Part shown: positions 23,293 to 31,840 of the stretch, in pieces | Numbering within the stretch: position 1 is the first letter of the stretch | Layout: every line of letters starts with the position of its first letter | Assembly (NCBI GenBank): GCA_002086835.1 | Contig: MVIG01000004.1 | Span: 310,001 to 374,000 of the forward strand | Length of the DNA stretch: 64,000 nucleotides | Reading direction: 5' to 3' | Source: Mycolicibacterium porcinum | GTDB taxonomy: Bacteria > Actinomycetota > Actinomycetes > Mycobacteriales > Mycobacteriaceae | The notes under the pieces: generated by a model | Database searches by the model: none | What the model was told of the DNA's origin: nothing | The model's input: only the letters and a program-made list of their open reading frames with translations | Translations under genes and position numbers: made by a program

Positions 23293-24758
23293 TGTGCAGC
23301 ACTCCCGTTCGTCGCCGACGTGTCGCTGCTGAAGGAGGCCGGCTCGGCCCGGCCATCGCCGCCGAGCACCAGTACCTCGTCGAAGCCCGCCAGTAGACAC
23401 TGCGCGAACAGCTTCTCGTCGGCGATGGCGGCCCGGTCGTAGCGCGCGGTGACGGTGATGTATCCCGATCGCGAGATCAGCACCACCATCATCGCCACCC
23501 CGGGCAGCGGACCTATTCCGTAGTGGCGCAAGATCTTCGCCCCGGCGATGAAGGTGTCCCCCGGGTAGACCGGCACATTGCTGGCTTGCACGTCGGAGTT
23601 CACCACCGAGCCGGCCACCGTCTCGAGCACGGCGTCGGGCAGCAGGCCCAGCACGGGCGCGATCGAGCCGACGATGTCGATGGCGCGCTCCTCGCGCTTG
23701 CTCATCATCTGTGAGCGAACGGCTTTGATCCGGGTCTCCGCGTCGACGATTCCGACGGGCGCGGCAAGGTTGACCCCGGCGAAGCGGTTGCCGCCGGCCG
23801 GATCGTCCTCGGAGCGCAGGTTGACAGGCACCGCCATCGGCAGCGTCTCGATCGAGATGCCTTTGGCTTCGTGGTAGAGCCGGAGCGCGCCGCAGAGCCC
23901 GGCCAGATAGGCATCGTTGATCGAACCGCCTGCGGCCTTGGCCGCCCGGTGCAGATCGGAGAACGGGATGTCGATCGCTTCCGTGCGTGACGACAGGCTC
24001 CGTCGGCGAAGCAGCGGCGACGGGTGCGCGGCCGGCCCCATCACCCGGGCCCCGGACATCGCGTAGTCGACCACACCGTTGACCGCGGAGACCGGGTCGC
24101 GCACCACCTTGGTCACTGTGCGGGCCGCCTGCCCGAGGGCACCGAGCACGCCGCCCGCGATCGATCCGGGGAGGCGGCTGATTCCCTCCCGCATCAGGTC
24201 GTTGGGCGAGAGGTCCTGCGGGATGGGCAGGGGCGCCGGACCGGTCGGTTCGGGATCGCGTTCGAGGTCGTAGATGTTGGCGAACATCTCGACGATGCCG
24301 ACGCCGTCGGACACCGCGTGGCTCAGGTGCAGGATGGTCGCCGCGCGCCCACCGGCCAGGCCTTCGACCAGGGTGGCGCTCCACAGCGGGCGGCTGATGT
24401 CCATCGGGGACTGCAACGCGATCTCGGCCAGATCGAACACGTCACGCAGCGTTCCCGGCTCCGGGACGCGCACCCGCCGGACGTGGTAATCGAGGTTGAA
24501 GTCAGGGTCGACGACCCAGCGCGGAGCGGCCGTCGGCAGGGTGGGCATCACGACTTTCTGGCGTAACCGCAAGACTTTGCGCGACGCGTGGTCCAGGCGG
24601 GCCCGGAATCGTTCCCAATCCGGTGTGGTGTCGAGGATCTCGACGCCGAGGATCCCGGACCGGGTGCGCGGGTTTGCCTCTCCCCGATGCAGCAGCTGAT
24701 CGACTGCGCTCAGCTCTTCGGGCAGTCCTGCCGCATCCAACTCCGGCACGTCGCTCAT
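23289..24758 (-). CDS. WS/DGAT-family O-acyltransferase (Rv2484c homologue)
   Basis: This 489-residue member of the wax ester synthase/diacylglycerol acyltransferase family makes storage lipid from acyl-CoA. The active-site HHxxxDG motif is present as SHAVSDG (Ser146, His147, Asp151, Gly152), so the first His is replaced by Ser while the catalytic second His remains. The C-terminal half has the family blocks SNVPVYPGDTFIAGAKILRH-like and PLPGVAMMVV. I start at the ATG at 24756-24758 with GAGAGGGA upstream. It is the first gene of the acyltransferase operon with plsC and plsB2, which together can build triacylglycerol. Confidence 0.9.
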   Translation of the reverse strand: MSDVPELDAAGLPEELSAVDQLLHRGEANPRTRSGILGVEILDTTPDWERFRARLDHASRKVLRLRQKVVMPTLPTAAPRWVVDPDFNLDYHVRRVRVPEPGTLRDVFDLAEIALQSPMDISRPLWSATLVEGLAGGRAATILHLSHAVSDGVGIVEMFANIYDLERDPEPTGPAPLPIPQDLSPNDLMREGISRLPGSIAGGVLGALGQAARTVTKVVRDPVSAVNGVVDYAMSGARVMGPAAHPSPLLRRRSLSSRTEAIDIPFSDLHRAAKAAGGSINDAYLAGLCGALRLYHEAKGISIETLPMAVPVNLRSEDDPAGGNRFAGVNLAAPVGIVDAETRIKAVRSQMMSKREERAIDIVGSIAPVLGLLPDAVLETVAGSVVNSDVQASNVPVYPGDTFIAGAKILRHYGIGPLPGVAMMVVLISRSGYITVTARYDRAAIADEKLFAQCLLAGFDEVLVLGGDGRAEPASFSSDTSATNGSAAQ

Positions 24759-24893
24759 AGCGTGGTCCCTCTCCCCTCCCCTGGCCGCCAGTGCAGCGTC
24801 CACGCTAGTCCGCCACCGGCCCCGCGGGTCCGCTTTGCCGCTGACACGGTTTGCGTGGTTTTGGGCACAGGCAAGATAGACTGTCCGCGCGTT

Positions 24894-24967
24894 GCCTCCG
24901 TAGCTCAGTTGGATAGAGCAAGAGCCTTCTAATCTCTAGGTCGCAGGTTCGATTCCTGCCGGGGGCG
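24894..24967 (+). tRNA. tRNA-Arg (anticodon UCU)
   Basis: A full cloverleaf can be drawn. The acceptor GCCTCCG pairs with CGGGGGC (one G-U), the D stem is GCTC/GAGC, the anticodon loop CTTCTAA gives UCU, and the T arm is GCAGG-TTCGATT-CCTGC with a G discriminator. The CCA end is not encoded. The last base pair of the anticodon stem is mismatched. Its 3' half is the left repeat of a small island. Confidence 0.97.
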
Positions 24968-24972
24968 CTTTT
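24929..24972 (+). repeat. Left attachment-type repeat (attL) in tRNA-Arg 3' half
   Basis: This 44-bp segment runs from the anticodon loop to just past the tRNA end and recurs at 27039-27082 with 42 of 44 bases identical, including an exact 26-bp core (24936-24961). This is the signature of site-specific integration into a tRNA gene. Confidence 0.85.
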
Positions 24973-25129
24973 GTTTGCATGACGTCGGGTAATGCTTGAC
25001 GTTTTGTCCCCGGTTGGTGAGTGACGGTGTTTCGGCTGATGCGTAACAGCTACTTCGGTTGATCCTTGACACTCCCTGGATGACGGGATTGAGCGTGGTC
25101 GAGCAGAGGTATCAGGTGAACTACCCCCA

Positions 25130-25302
25130 GGTTTCTTCCTATGTATTCCTGTGTGGTTGCCAGGGTCGGCGGCCGGCTGACTCGCATCGTGCGAGGGCGC
25201 GGTCAGGGCGGCCTGGTATTCGGCTGGGGTGAGGTAGCCGAGGGCTTCGTGCAGGCGTTCCTGGTTGTACCAGGTCACCCATTGAGCGGTTGCCAGCTCG
25301 AC
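25130..25302 (-). pseudogene. C-terminal remnant of IS3-type transposase (integrase core)
   Basis: Minus-strand translation from 25302 to 25204 gives ATAQWVTWYNQERLHEALG followed by YLTPAEYQAAL, the typical end of an IS3-family rve transposase. No upstream catalytic DDE part is present, and the frame runs on without the usual stop, so it is a fragment. The terminal boundaries of the IS cannot be fixed. Confidence 0.7.
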
Positions 25303-25567
25303 CCGTCGACGCCGCGCCAGAGCCGGCCTCGGCATGCTCGGAACTCGTCGCACCGAGACGCTCACCGGAATCGATCTGTGACCTCGCCGCCAACGACGCA
25401 CCGACTGCTCGGTTAGGCCGCCCGCTGGGTCGTGGCTGGATCAACAGTCAGCCGATGTCGACAACCGCGGGTCGAGTAGAGCTCAGACTTTGGCAACCGC
25501 CCCCGCCCAATCTCCAGTTGCCGGGATGAGCCTGTGGGCTCCGCCCGACGGTGGCGGCAAGCTGAAC

Positions 25568-26767
25568 TCAGCTTCGCCGCCCGGCGCGTTCGGCGAAAGC
25601 ATCAAGCGCAGCAAGCACTTCAGGTGCGCGCCAGGCGCGATTTCGTGACTGGTCTGTGAATTCGACGATGATCCCTGCCTTGATCAATGGGTCCAGATAG
25701 CGGTAGACGTTGCTCATCGGGATGTTCAGTTCACGAGTCACTAGTTTTGCGTTGATGACAGGACGTTTGATCAGTAGGTCGGCAATACGGTGTACAGCGG
25801 AATCCCGGCGAGCGGTGATCTTCGATGCCCAGAATTGCCTGATGGTTCGTAAGTCGCTCACGAGGTGGCGGCCGTTGTCGACTGCGAGTATCGATGCAGC
25901 AGAGAGCCTTTCGACGATCGGGCTAGGGTCACCCTCGCGGTATGCGGTCAGCGCTTGGAAATAGGAATCGGTATCAGTAAGCAGGCCCGCCGAGACTGGG
26001 ACCGTGACCTGACGAGTCAGCCGCTTGTTGCGCAACATCGCCTGGATGAGCGCTCTGCCGGTGCGGCCATTTCCGTCCGGGAACGGGTGAATAGTCTCGA
26101 ACTGCGCGTGCGCGATAGCGATCTGGGGAAGAACGGGGATATCGTCGCGCCCGGCGAACCGGATCAAGTCGTCGATGGCGCCTGGGACCCGACTGTGCTG
26201 CGGTGCGATGAAGTCTGCGCCACGCGGACCGAAGTCGCCGCCACCAATCCATACCTGCTCGGTTCGCCACCTGCCGGCGATGTCCGGATTGCTGGCGTTC
26301 ATCAGCGCAGCATGCATCGCAAGGATGGCGGTACCGTCGATGCGATCGGCTAGTGCAACGGCGGCCTGCATGGCCTCGGTGTTCGCGACGATCACCGAGG
26401 CATTGCGACGGCGAGAATGTCCGAGAGTCTCGGCTTCGGCGATGGCGCGCGCTGAAGCGGTCAGATTCTCGATCTTGGAGCTGGCAGCCGATTCTGACCG
26501 GAGCAGCACCGAGGCGAAGGGTGCAATTTCGTCACCGAGTTCCGCGTCGAAGCGGGCGATCTCCTGGCTGGCCTCCTCTGCATCGGCAAGGATGCGAGAG
26601 GGAAGGGAGACCTCAAGATTTTCGACCTCGGCAGGAATCGCTGCCTGGTAATCACCAGACTGCCGCAGCGCTGCCCGCACATTCTGGCGCCCGTATCCAG
26701 CCTCGGTCGGCATACCCCATATCAGGGTCTCGTACCCGACGGCGGTTGTAGCGCCATGTGATGACAC
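25568..26767 (-). CDS. Fic-domain protein (probable AMP-transferase) with built-in inhibitory motif
   Basis: This 399-residue protein has the full Fic active site HPFPDGNGRTGR at residues 227-238. An N-terminal inhibitory helix carries the class II motif S-S-K-I-E-N (Ser96, Glu100, Asn101), matching (S/T)xxxE(G/N), so activity is expected to be held off until released. The C-terminal 80 residues look like a winged helix (VINAKLVTRELNIPMSNVYRYLDPLIKAGIIVEF). Such enzymes usually transfer AMP from ATP to a target protein; this target is unknown. The start is a GTG at 26765-26767 with no ribosome site; an ATG at 26711-26713 is the alternative. It is the only intact gene in the tRNA-Arg island. 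Confidence 0.9.
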   Translation of the reverse strand: MSSHGATTAVGYETLIWGMPTEAGYGRQNVRAALRQSGDYQAAIPAEVENLEVSLPSRILADAEEASQEIARFDAELGDEIAPFASVLLRSESAASSKIENLTASARAIAEAETLGHSRRRNASVIVANTEAMQAAVALADRIDGTAILAMHAALMNASNPDIAGRWRTEQVWIGGGDFGPRGADFIAPQHSRVPGAIDDLIRFAGRDDIPVLPQIAIAHAQFETIHPFPDGNGRTGRALIQAMLRNKRLTRQVTVPVSAGLLTDTDSYFQALTAYREGDPSPIVERLSAASILAVDNGRHLVSDLRTIRQFWASKITARRDSAVHRIADLLIKRPVINAKLVTRELNIPMSNVYRYLDPLIKAGIIVEFTDQSRNRAWRAPEVLAALDAFAERAGRRS

Positions 26768-26775
26768 CCGATCAG

Positions 26776-26825
26776 GTTATCATCACTTAGATGCTTAACT
26801 GATAATAAGGAGATCTTTGTTATCA
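26776..26825. promoter_or_regulatory. GTTATCA/TGATAA repeats upstream of the Fic gene
   Basis: GTTATCA occurs at 26776-26782 and 26819-26825, and TGATAA at 26800-26805 in the opposite sense. The cluster lies directly before the Fic start in an AT-rich stretch. It could be the operator for self-control by the Fic winged helix. Nothing else is seen in 26830-27038. Confidence 0.35.
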
Positions 26826-27038
26826 CTTCGCGTGGTCCTCACCCGTCAGCCCGCAACGTATCGCTGCAGCCATGGAAGCGTCGTAGGTGGAGACGTTCGA
26901 CGTGCTGTTCATTCGCCGCTTATGACCACGAATCGACCCGGCATTGGCCAGCCTGAGGCTGAAAACAGCCAGGAGCCAAGACAACCATCTACCAGAACAA
27001 GCAAGCACCTAACCGGAACAGGCGGGAGGCCCCGATTC

Positions 27039-27082
27039 CTAATCCCTAGGTCGCAGGTTCGATTCCTGCCGAGGGCGCTTTT
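27039..27082 (+). repeat. Right attachment-type repeat (attR), partial tRNA-Arg copy
   Basis: This is a 44-bp copy of the tRNA-Arg 3' half and adjoining bases with two substitutions. The 5' half of a tRNA is missing, so no functional tRNA is made. Similarity to the left side continues loosely past the repeat (GACGTCGGG and CGGTTGATCC blocks). The remaining bases to 27217 hold only the probable promoter region of the universal stress protein. Confidence 0.85.
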
Positions 27083-27217
27083 CGTGTCAGACGTCGGGCG
27101 ATGCTTCACACCTGTGTCGGTTGATCCCCGACGCGGCGCTCACCCAAATCTCCACCGACGGAAGATTGACGTGCATTAAGGTCTGTTTGTCCTGGTAGCC
27201 GACAGTTCGGAGACAAC

Positions 27218-27706
27218 ATGAGCACGTATCGGACGATCCTTGTCGGGACCGACGGCTCCGACTCGTCGCTACGCGCGGTCCACCGCGCCGGCGAGATCGC
27301 CGCGCAGGAGAACGCGAAGCTGATCGTCGCGAGCGCGCATCAACCCGTGGCCGAAAAGGGCGGCTGGTCGCGAGCGCCGTCGCCTGATCACGTGGTCGAC
27401 ACCCGCGCGGAGGACAGCCTCAAGCGCGAGGGCTACCGGATGCACGGCGCCGCCCCGGTCTACGAGATCCTCCAGGCGGCGCGCGATCGGGCCAAGGCCG
27501 CCGGCGCCACGGACATCGTCGAGCGGGCGGTCGAAGGCGCCCCGGTCGACGCCCTGGTGAGACTCGCCAAAGAGGTCGATGCGGATCTGATCGTGGTCGG
27601 CGACATCGGGCTGGACTCGGTCGCCGGGCGCCTGTTGGGCTCGGTGCCCGCCACGATCGCGCGGCGCGTGAAGATCGACATCCTCATCGTCCACACCGCC
27701 GACTGA
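27218..27706 (+). CDS. Universal stress protein, single UspA domain
   Basis: This 162-residue USP starts with the conserved YRTILVGTDGSDSS. The ATP-binding motif G-x2-G-x9-G-S is intact near the C-terminus (GDIG then GS in VGDIGLDSVAGRLLGSVPA). ATP-binding Usps act as cytosolic stress signalling or stabilising proteins; the trigger cannot be told from sequence. There is no DosR-type box that I can recognise upstream. It stands alone just outside the tRNA-Arg island and converges on the MBL-fold hydrolase gene. Confidence 0.92.
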   Translation: MSTYRTILVGTDGSDSSLRAVHRAGEIAAQENAKLIVASAHQPVAEKGGWSRAPSPDHVVDTRAEDSLKREGYRMHGAAPVYEILQAARDRAKAAGATDIVERAVEGAPVDALVRLAKEVDADLIVVGDIGLDSVAGRLLGSVPATIARRVKIDILIVHTAD

Positions 27707-27716
27707 ACGACACGCT

Positions 27717-28550
27717 CTAGACCGGCACCCACATCAGCCTGTCGTCGTCGGCGACGACGGTGCCCGCGGTCGGGGCCGCGAAATGGGTTCCGAAAAGCAG
27801 TGCCTGCTCATCGGCGACATCCCGCAACAGCCGGGCACGGGTCACCGCGGCCGCGGCCGGATCGTCATCGGGCAAAGCCCGCACCTCGGGGTGCGTGATC
27901 TGGACCGGATGATGGATGACATCCCCGCTGATGATCGCCACGTCCCCGCCGGATTCGATCCGGACCGCGGCGTGGCCCGAGGTGTGGCCCGGCGTCGCGA
28001 GCAGGCGGATCTCGTCGGTGATCGCGTGGTCCATCTCTGTCAGCCGCAGAACATCGTGTGCGACAAGCGGTTCGACGGCTTCGGCGGCAGCCCGGTTCGG
28101 TGCCGAGGAATCCCGCCACGACGTGTACTCCTCGGCGGTGACCAGGTAGGTGGCGTTGGGATAGGTGGGAACCCACGCACCGTCGCGGCGGGAGGTGTTG
28201 CGCCCGGCATGGTCGAGGTGAAGATGGGTGCACACGACGGTGGTCACATCGGCGGGGCCGAAACCGGCCTCGGCCAAGGACTGTCGGTACTGATCGGGGT
28301 CCATCGGGATCTGATACGGCAGGTCGTGGCCTTCCCCGAAGCAGCAGTCCACCACCACGAGCTCGTCACCGGATTCGATGAGGAACGACTGGATGGCCAC
28401 CAGCAGATTGCCCGCGTCGTCGACGTAGTGCGGGTGGAGCCAGCTTCCGAGCTCGGACGGAAGCCCACGAAACAGCCGGTCAGGCCGGGTCGGCACGACC
28501 GTTTCCAGGACGGAGTGAATCGTCAATGCGCCGATGGTCCACTTCTGCAT
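27717..28550 (-). CDS. MBL-fold metallo-hydrolase
   Basis: This 277-residue protein has the complete metallo-beta-lactamase-fold metal site: HLHLDHAG (HxHxDH), a later GHTSGHA His, the ISGDVIHH Asp and a C-terminal GTHFA His. Two metal ions should be bound. The family includes lactonases and thioester hydrolases; the N-terminal part with SFLIESGDELVVVDCCFGEG resembles quorum-quenching or esterase-type members. The gene is divergent from a GntR regulator, with a perfect CAAATCATTTG palindrome between them, so it probably belongs to the same catabolic regulon as the genes at 29-34 kb. Confidence 0.88.
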   Translation of the reverse strand: MQKWTIGALTIHSVLETVVPTRPDRLFRGLPSELGSWLHPHYVDDAGNLLVAIQSFLIESGDELVVVDCCFGEGHDLPYQIPMDPDQYRQSLAEAGFGPADVTTVVCTHLHLDHAGRNTSRRDGAWVPTYPNATYLVTAEEYTSWRDSSAPNRAAAEAVEPLVAHDVLRLTEMDHAITDEIRLLATPGHTSGHAAVRIESGGDVAIISGDVIHHPVQITHPEVRALPDDDPAAAAVTRARLLRDVADEQALLFGTHFAAPTAGTVVADDDRLMWVPV

Positions 28551-28566
28551 GGCTCACCGTATGAGA

Positions 28567-28577
28567 CAAATCATTTG
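28567..28577. promoter_or_regulatory. Candidate GntR operator, CAAAT-C-ATTTG
   Basis: A perfect 11-bp palindrome sits between the divergent MBL hydrolase and GntR genes, 17 bp upstream of the hydrolase ATG. A near copy (CATAT-G-ATTTG) overlaps the promoter of the CoA ligase at 29462-29472. Confidence 0.6.
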
Positions 28578-28633
28578 GATACAAGGCTCGGCGCGACCCC
28601 CTCAAACGTCCGACCGTCTGGCACACTCGATGC

Positions 28634-29416
28634 GTGGCGCAGCCAAACGTCCGGTTCCAGCGACTTGCCGAACAGGTCGCCGACCAGTTGCGGCGACAGA
28701 TCCTGACCGGGGAACTGCCCGACGGCACGATCCTGCCCAAAGAAGACGAACTTCTGGTCGAGTATCCGATCAGCAAACCATCCTTGCGTGAGGCGATGCG
28801 CATTCTCGAGGCCGAGGGGCTGTTGACGGTGCGGCGCGGCAAGCTCGGCGGCGCGGTGGTCCACCGCCCCGACTCGGCAAACCTCGCCTACACCATGGGA
28901 TTGGTCCTCGGCGCCGGGCAGGTCGGTCTCGCCGACGTGGGTACGGCACTGCTCCAGGTCGAGCCGGCCTGCGCCGCCCTCTGCGCCCAGCGCGCGGACC
29001 GGAAGCGCACGGTGGTGCCCATTCTCCGGGAGTTGCACGAGGAATCGGTCAGAGCGGTATCGGATCTGCAGCAGGCCACCTCGGCCAGTCGCCGGTATCA
29101 CGAAGCGCTGGTGCGTCACTGCGGAAACGAGACCATGATCATCCTGGCCGGCGCCCTGGAGGCCCTGTGGTCTGCCCACGAGCAAAACTGGTCGGCTCAG
29201 GTGACGGACCACTCGACCGTACCCGTCGAGGAGCGCCGAGCCGTCCTGGAAGACCACCGGCAGGTGATCGACGCGATCGATATGGGCGACGCACAACGGG
29301 CCCGGGATCTGGCCGCAGCCCATCTGGTCAACGCTCAGCAGTACCCGGGTGTCGACGGGGTCGTCGATCCGACGATGGTGCGCACCTGGGCGCAGTCCGT
29401 CCCCCGGCGACCGTGA
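28634..29416 (+). CDS. GntR-family transcriptional regulator, FadR/FCD type
   Basis: This 260-residue regulator has an N-terminal winged helix with the GntR signature (LRRQILTGELPDGTILPKEDELLVEYPISKPSLREAMRIL split over residues 18-57) and RRGKLGGAVV in the wing. The C-terminal part is a helical FCD effector domain with conserved His and Asp metal or ligand positions (YHEALVRHCGNETMI, EDHRQVIDAID). It is divergent from the MBL gene and precedes the catabolic genes, so it probably represses both transcripts and is released by a pathway acid. The start is a GTG at 28634. Confidence 0.9.
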   Translation: MAQPNVRFQRLAEQVADQLRRQILTGELPDGTILPKEDELLVEYPISKPSLREAMRILEAEGLLTVRRGKLGGAVVHRPDSANLAYTMGLVLGAGQVGLADVGTALLQVEPACAALCAQRADRKRTVVPILRELHEESVRAVSDLQQATSASRRYHEALVRHCGNETMIILAGALEALWSAHEQNWSAQVTDHSTVPVEERRAVLEDHRQVIDAIDMGDAQRARDLAAAHLVNAQQYPGVDGVVDPTMVRTWAQSVPRRP

Positions 29417-29441
29417 GCCCAGGACGCCCGCCACGACGCCG

Positions 29442-29472
29442 TTGACACCCAATCTTATTTTCATATGATTTG
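29442..29472 (+). promoter_or_regulatory. Consensus SigA promoter overlapped by GntR operator; leaderless start
   Basis: TTGACA (29442-29447), a 16-nt spacer and TATGAT (29464-29469) make a near-perfect housekeeping promoter. Transcription should begin at about 29476, which is the ATG of the CoA ligase, and there is no ribosome site, so the mRNA is probably leaderless. The operator-like CATATGATTTG (29462-29472) covers the -10, which suits repression. Confidence 0.75.
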
Positions 29473-29475
29473 GTG

Positions 29476-31065
29476 ATGAAGGCTGGCGACGCCGCCCACG
29501 CTGCAGACGCAGCCCACTACCGCGCGGCTGGGTGGTGGTCGGACCGCACCCTCTCGCAGACCGTGCGCGAACACGCCATCGCCCATCCCGGCAAGCCGGC
29601 CTATGTCGACTACCCCGACACCACGTTCACCTGGAGCGAATTCGACTGCGCCGCATCACTACTCGCCGCACAGCTGGCGGGCCTTGGCATCAGGCCGGGC
29701 GACCGCGTGGCGGTCTGGCACGGCGACACCGCCGCCATCCATGTGCTGTTCGTGGCGATCGAGCGCTGCGGTGCGGTGGTGGTGGGGATCGGCGCCCGCG
29801 CCGGGACCCGCGAGGCCACGCAGATCCTGCGGACCACCGAGCCGCGTCTGCTGATCAGCGACCCGGCTCGGCAGTCATCGGCACTGGTCACCGTGTCGGG
29901 CCTGCCGCCCGCGATCAGTGCGCTGGTGTTGGATGGTCTGGCCCTGGACGTCAACACCCCGTCGCGCCCACCGGCGGCCGGTGTCGGGGCCGACGACGTG
30001 TTCCTGATCAACTCGACCTCTGGGACCACAGGCCTGCCCAAATGCGTTGTGCACACCCAGAACCGGTGGCACTACTTCCATCAGCAGGCAGTCGCCAACG
30101 GGGCGCTGAGTTCCGAGGACGTGTTCCTGCCCGTCATCCCGGCGCCGTTCGGGTTCGGCATCTGGACCGCCCACACCACCCCGATCTACCTCGGAGCCAC
30201 CACCATCCTGCTCGAGAAGTTCGATGCGGCGGCCGCGTGCAAGGCGATCGCCCGCCACCGGGTCAGCGTGTTGTGCTGTGTCAGTACCCAATTGATGATG
30301 ATCATGGCCGACCGGGCATCGCGCGAGCACGACCTGAGCTCGCTGCGCGTGGTGTTCACCGGCGGTGAGGCGCTGCCGTATCGACGGGCCGCCGACTTCG
30401 AAGAGCTCACCGGCGCCACCATCCTGCAGTTCTACGGCTCCAACGAGACGGGCCTGTTGAGCGGGACGACGCTGCAGGACTCCCGGGAACGCAGGCTGCG
30501 TACCGCCGGGCGACTGGTGCCGGAGATGACGGTGCGCCTGTTCGACGGCGACGACGACGTGACCGCGACGGGCCGTGGGCAGCCGGCCTGCCGCGGACCG
30601 GCCACCAGCCTGGGCTATCTCGGCGGCGTGGACCACGACAAGCTCTACACCCCCGACGGCTGGATGCGGATGGGCGATGTCTGCGAGGTCGACGCCGACG
30701 GCTACCTGTCCGTCACCGGCCGCACCTCGGACTTCATCGTCCGCGGCGGCAAGAACATCAGTGCGGGTGAGGTCGAGGATGCGGTGACGACGCATCCGGC
30801 GGTGGCCGTGGCAGCCGCGGTGGCGATGCCGGACCCGGTCTTCGGCGAGAAGGTGTGCCTCTACATCGAGCCCGCCAATGGGCGGGCGATCGACCTTCCG
30901 GGGCTGGTCGAGCACCTCCTGGCCCACGGCGTGTCGAAGGAACTTCTTCCCGAGCGGCTCATCGTGCTCGACGAGCTGCCCCGGTCCTCGGGCGGGAAGA
31001 TCGCCAAAGGGCAACTCCGCGAAGATATCCGGACGCGGTTGGGAGAGGGATATGAGCGTCGGTGA
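29476..31065 (+). CDS. Acyl-/aryl-CoA ligase (AMP-binding family)
   Basis: This 529-residue ATP-dependent CoA ligase has the AMP-binding motif STSGTTGLPK, the aromatic/acyl motif YGSNETG, the hinge GRTSDFIVRGGKN and the C-terminal lysine in SSGGKIAKGQL. It activates a carboxylic acid as CoA thioester. Similarity is to benzoate- or cyclohexanecarboxylate-type ligases, but the substrate is not determined. I use the ATG at 29476, which matches the predicted transcription start; the frame extends two codons upstream. Its end overlaps the aldolase gene by 14 bp. It is the first gene of the GntR-controlled catabolic operon. Confidence 0.9.
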   Translation: MKAGDAAHAADAAHYRAAGWWSDRTLSQTVREHAIAHPGKPAYVDYPDTTFTWSEFDCAASLLAAQLAGLGIRPGDRVAVWHGDTAAIHVLFVAIERCGAVVVGIGARAGTREATQILRTTEPRLLISDPARQSSALVTVSGLPPAISALVLDGLALDVNTPSRPPAAGVGADDVFLINSTSGTTGLPKCVVHTQNRWHYFHQQAVANGALSSEDVFLPVIPAPFGFGIWTAHTTPIYLGATTILLEKFDAAAACKAIARHRVSVLCCVSTQLMMIMADRASREHDLSSLRVVFTGGEALPYRRAADFEELTGATILQFYGSNETGLLSGTTLQDSRERRLRTAGRLVPEMTVRLFDGDDDVTATGRGQPACRGPATSLGYLGGVDHDKLYTPDGWMRMGDVCEVDADGYLSVTGRTSDFIVRGGKNISAGEVEDAVTTHPAVAVAAAVAMPDPVFGEKVCLYIEPANGRAIDLPGLVEHLLAHGVSKELLPERLIVLDELPRSSGGKIAKGQLREDIRTRLGEGYERR

Positions 31066-31825
31066 GGTACGTCAGGGTGGGTTGAAGGTGTGGTCGCCTT
31101 CGGTGAGCCCACCTATCGGGGTCGACCTGTCCGAAGAGCAGACGCTGGCGGTGGCGTTCCGGCACCTGGCGGCCATCGGGTTCGCCGAGAACATGGCCGG
31201 CCACATCACCTGGCAGCCCGAAGGCCGCACCGAGATGCTGGTCAACCCGTGGGGGCTCTGGTGGCAGGAGCTCACAGCCTCCGACATCTGCCTGGTGGAC
31301 GAGAACGCCACGGTGGTGCGCGGCCGCTGGGACGTCACTCCGGCCATCCACATCCACACCGAACTGCACCGTCTGCGCGACGATGCCCGCGTCGTGATCC
31401 ACAACCATCCCTACTACGTGAGCCTCATCGCGGCGCTGGGAAAGTTGCCGGACCTGGTGCACCAGACCGGGTCGCTGTTCCTCGACGACATGTGCTTGGT
31501 CGAAACCTATGACGGCGAGGTCGATTCGGCGCCGCGCGCACGCGAGCTCGCCGAGCGGATCGGCCCGGCTAATCTCACCATCCTGGCCAATCACGGCGTC
31601 ATCACCACGGGAGGCACCGTGGCCGAGGCCGTGTATCGCGCCGCGTCGATCGACCGGGTGTGCAAGCTCGCCTACCAGGTGATGCTGACCGGCCGCGAGC
31701 CGACGGCGATGAACCGTGCCGACATGTACGGCATGAAGGCCTCGCTGATCGAGCGGGCCGCCGACGTGTATTGGGCCGGCGCGGCCCGCATGACCATCAA
31801 GGCCGACCCCGACGTGCTGACCTAG
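31052..31825 (+). CDS. Class II aldolase/adducin family protein
   Basis: This 257-residue zinc enzyme has the aldolase ligands HIHTELH, IHNHPYY and a C-terminal ANHG. The family includes fuculose-phosphate aldolase, and relatives that decarboxylate aromatic acids. Here the setting, after a CoA ligase and before an amidohydrolase-type decarboxylase, points to a carbon-carbon bond cleaving or decarboxylating step, which is inference. The ATG at 31052 has GGGAGAGGGA upstream and overlaps the ligase gene by 14 bp, so translation is coupled. Confidence 0.88.
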   Translation: MSVGEVRQGGLKVWSPSVSPPIGVDLSEEQTLAVAFRHLAAIGFAENMAGHITWQPEGRTEMLVNPWGLWWQELTASDICLVDENATVVRGRWDVTPAIHIHTELHRLRDDARVVIHNHPYYVSLIAALGKLPDLVHQTGSLFLDDMCLVETYDGEVDSAPRARELAERIGPANLTILANHGVITTGGTVAEAVYRAASIDRVCKLAYQVMLTGREPTAMNRADMYGMKASLIERAADVYWAGAARMTIKADPDVLT

Positions 31826-31840
31826 GAGGAGACTGCCCCC

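Larger units (their letters stand above)
24929..27082. mobile_element. Degenerate genomic island at tRNA-Arg(UCU)
   Basis: About 2.1 kb lies between two copies of the tRNA-Arg 3' half. It contains a transposase C-terminal remnant and a Fic-domain gene. No integrase, excisionase or replication gene remains. AT-rich stretches around 26770-26830 contrast with the flanking core genes. Between 24968 and 25130, and between 26830 and 27038, I see no gene. It is best read as the remnant of an integrative element whose integrase was lost. Confidence 0.75.

Noticed and set aside
27039-27082. Second tRNA gene
   Set aside because: Only the 3' half is present; no acceptor 5' strand, D arm or anticodon stem can be formed.
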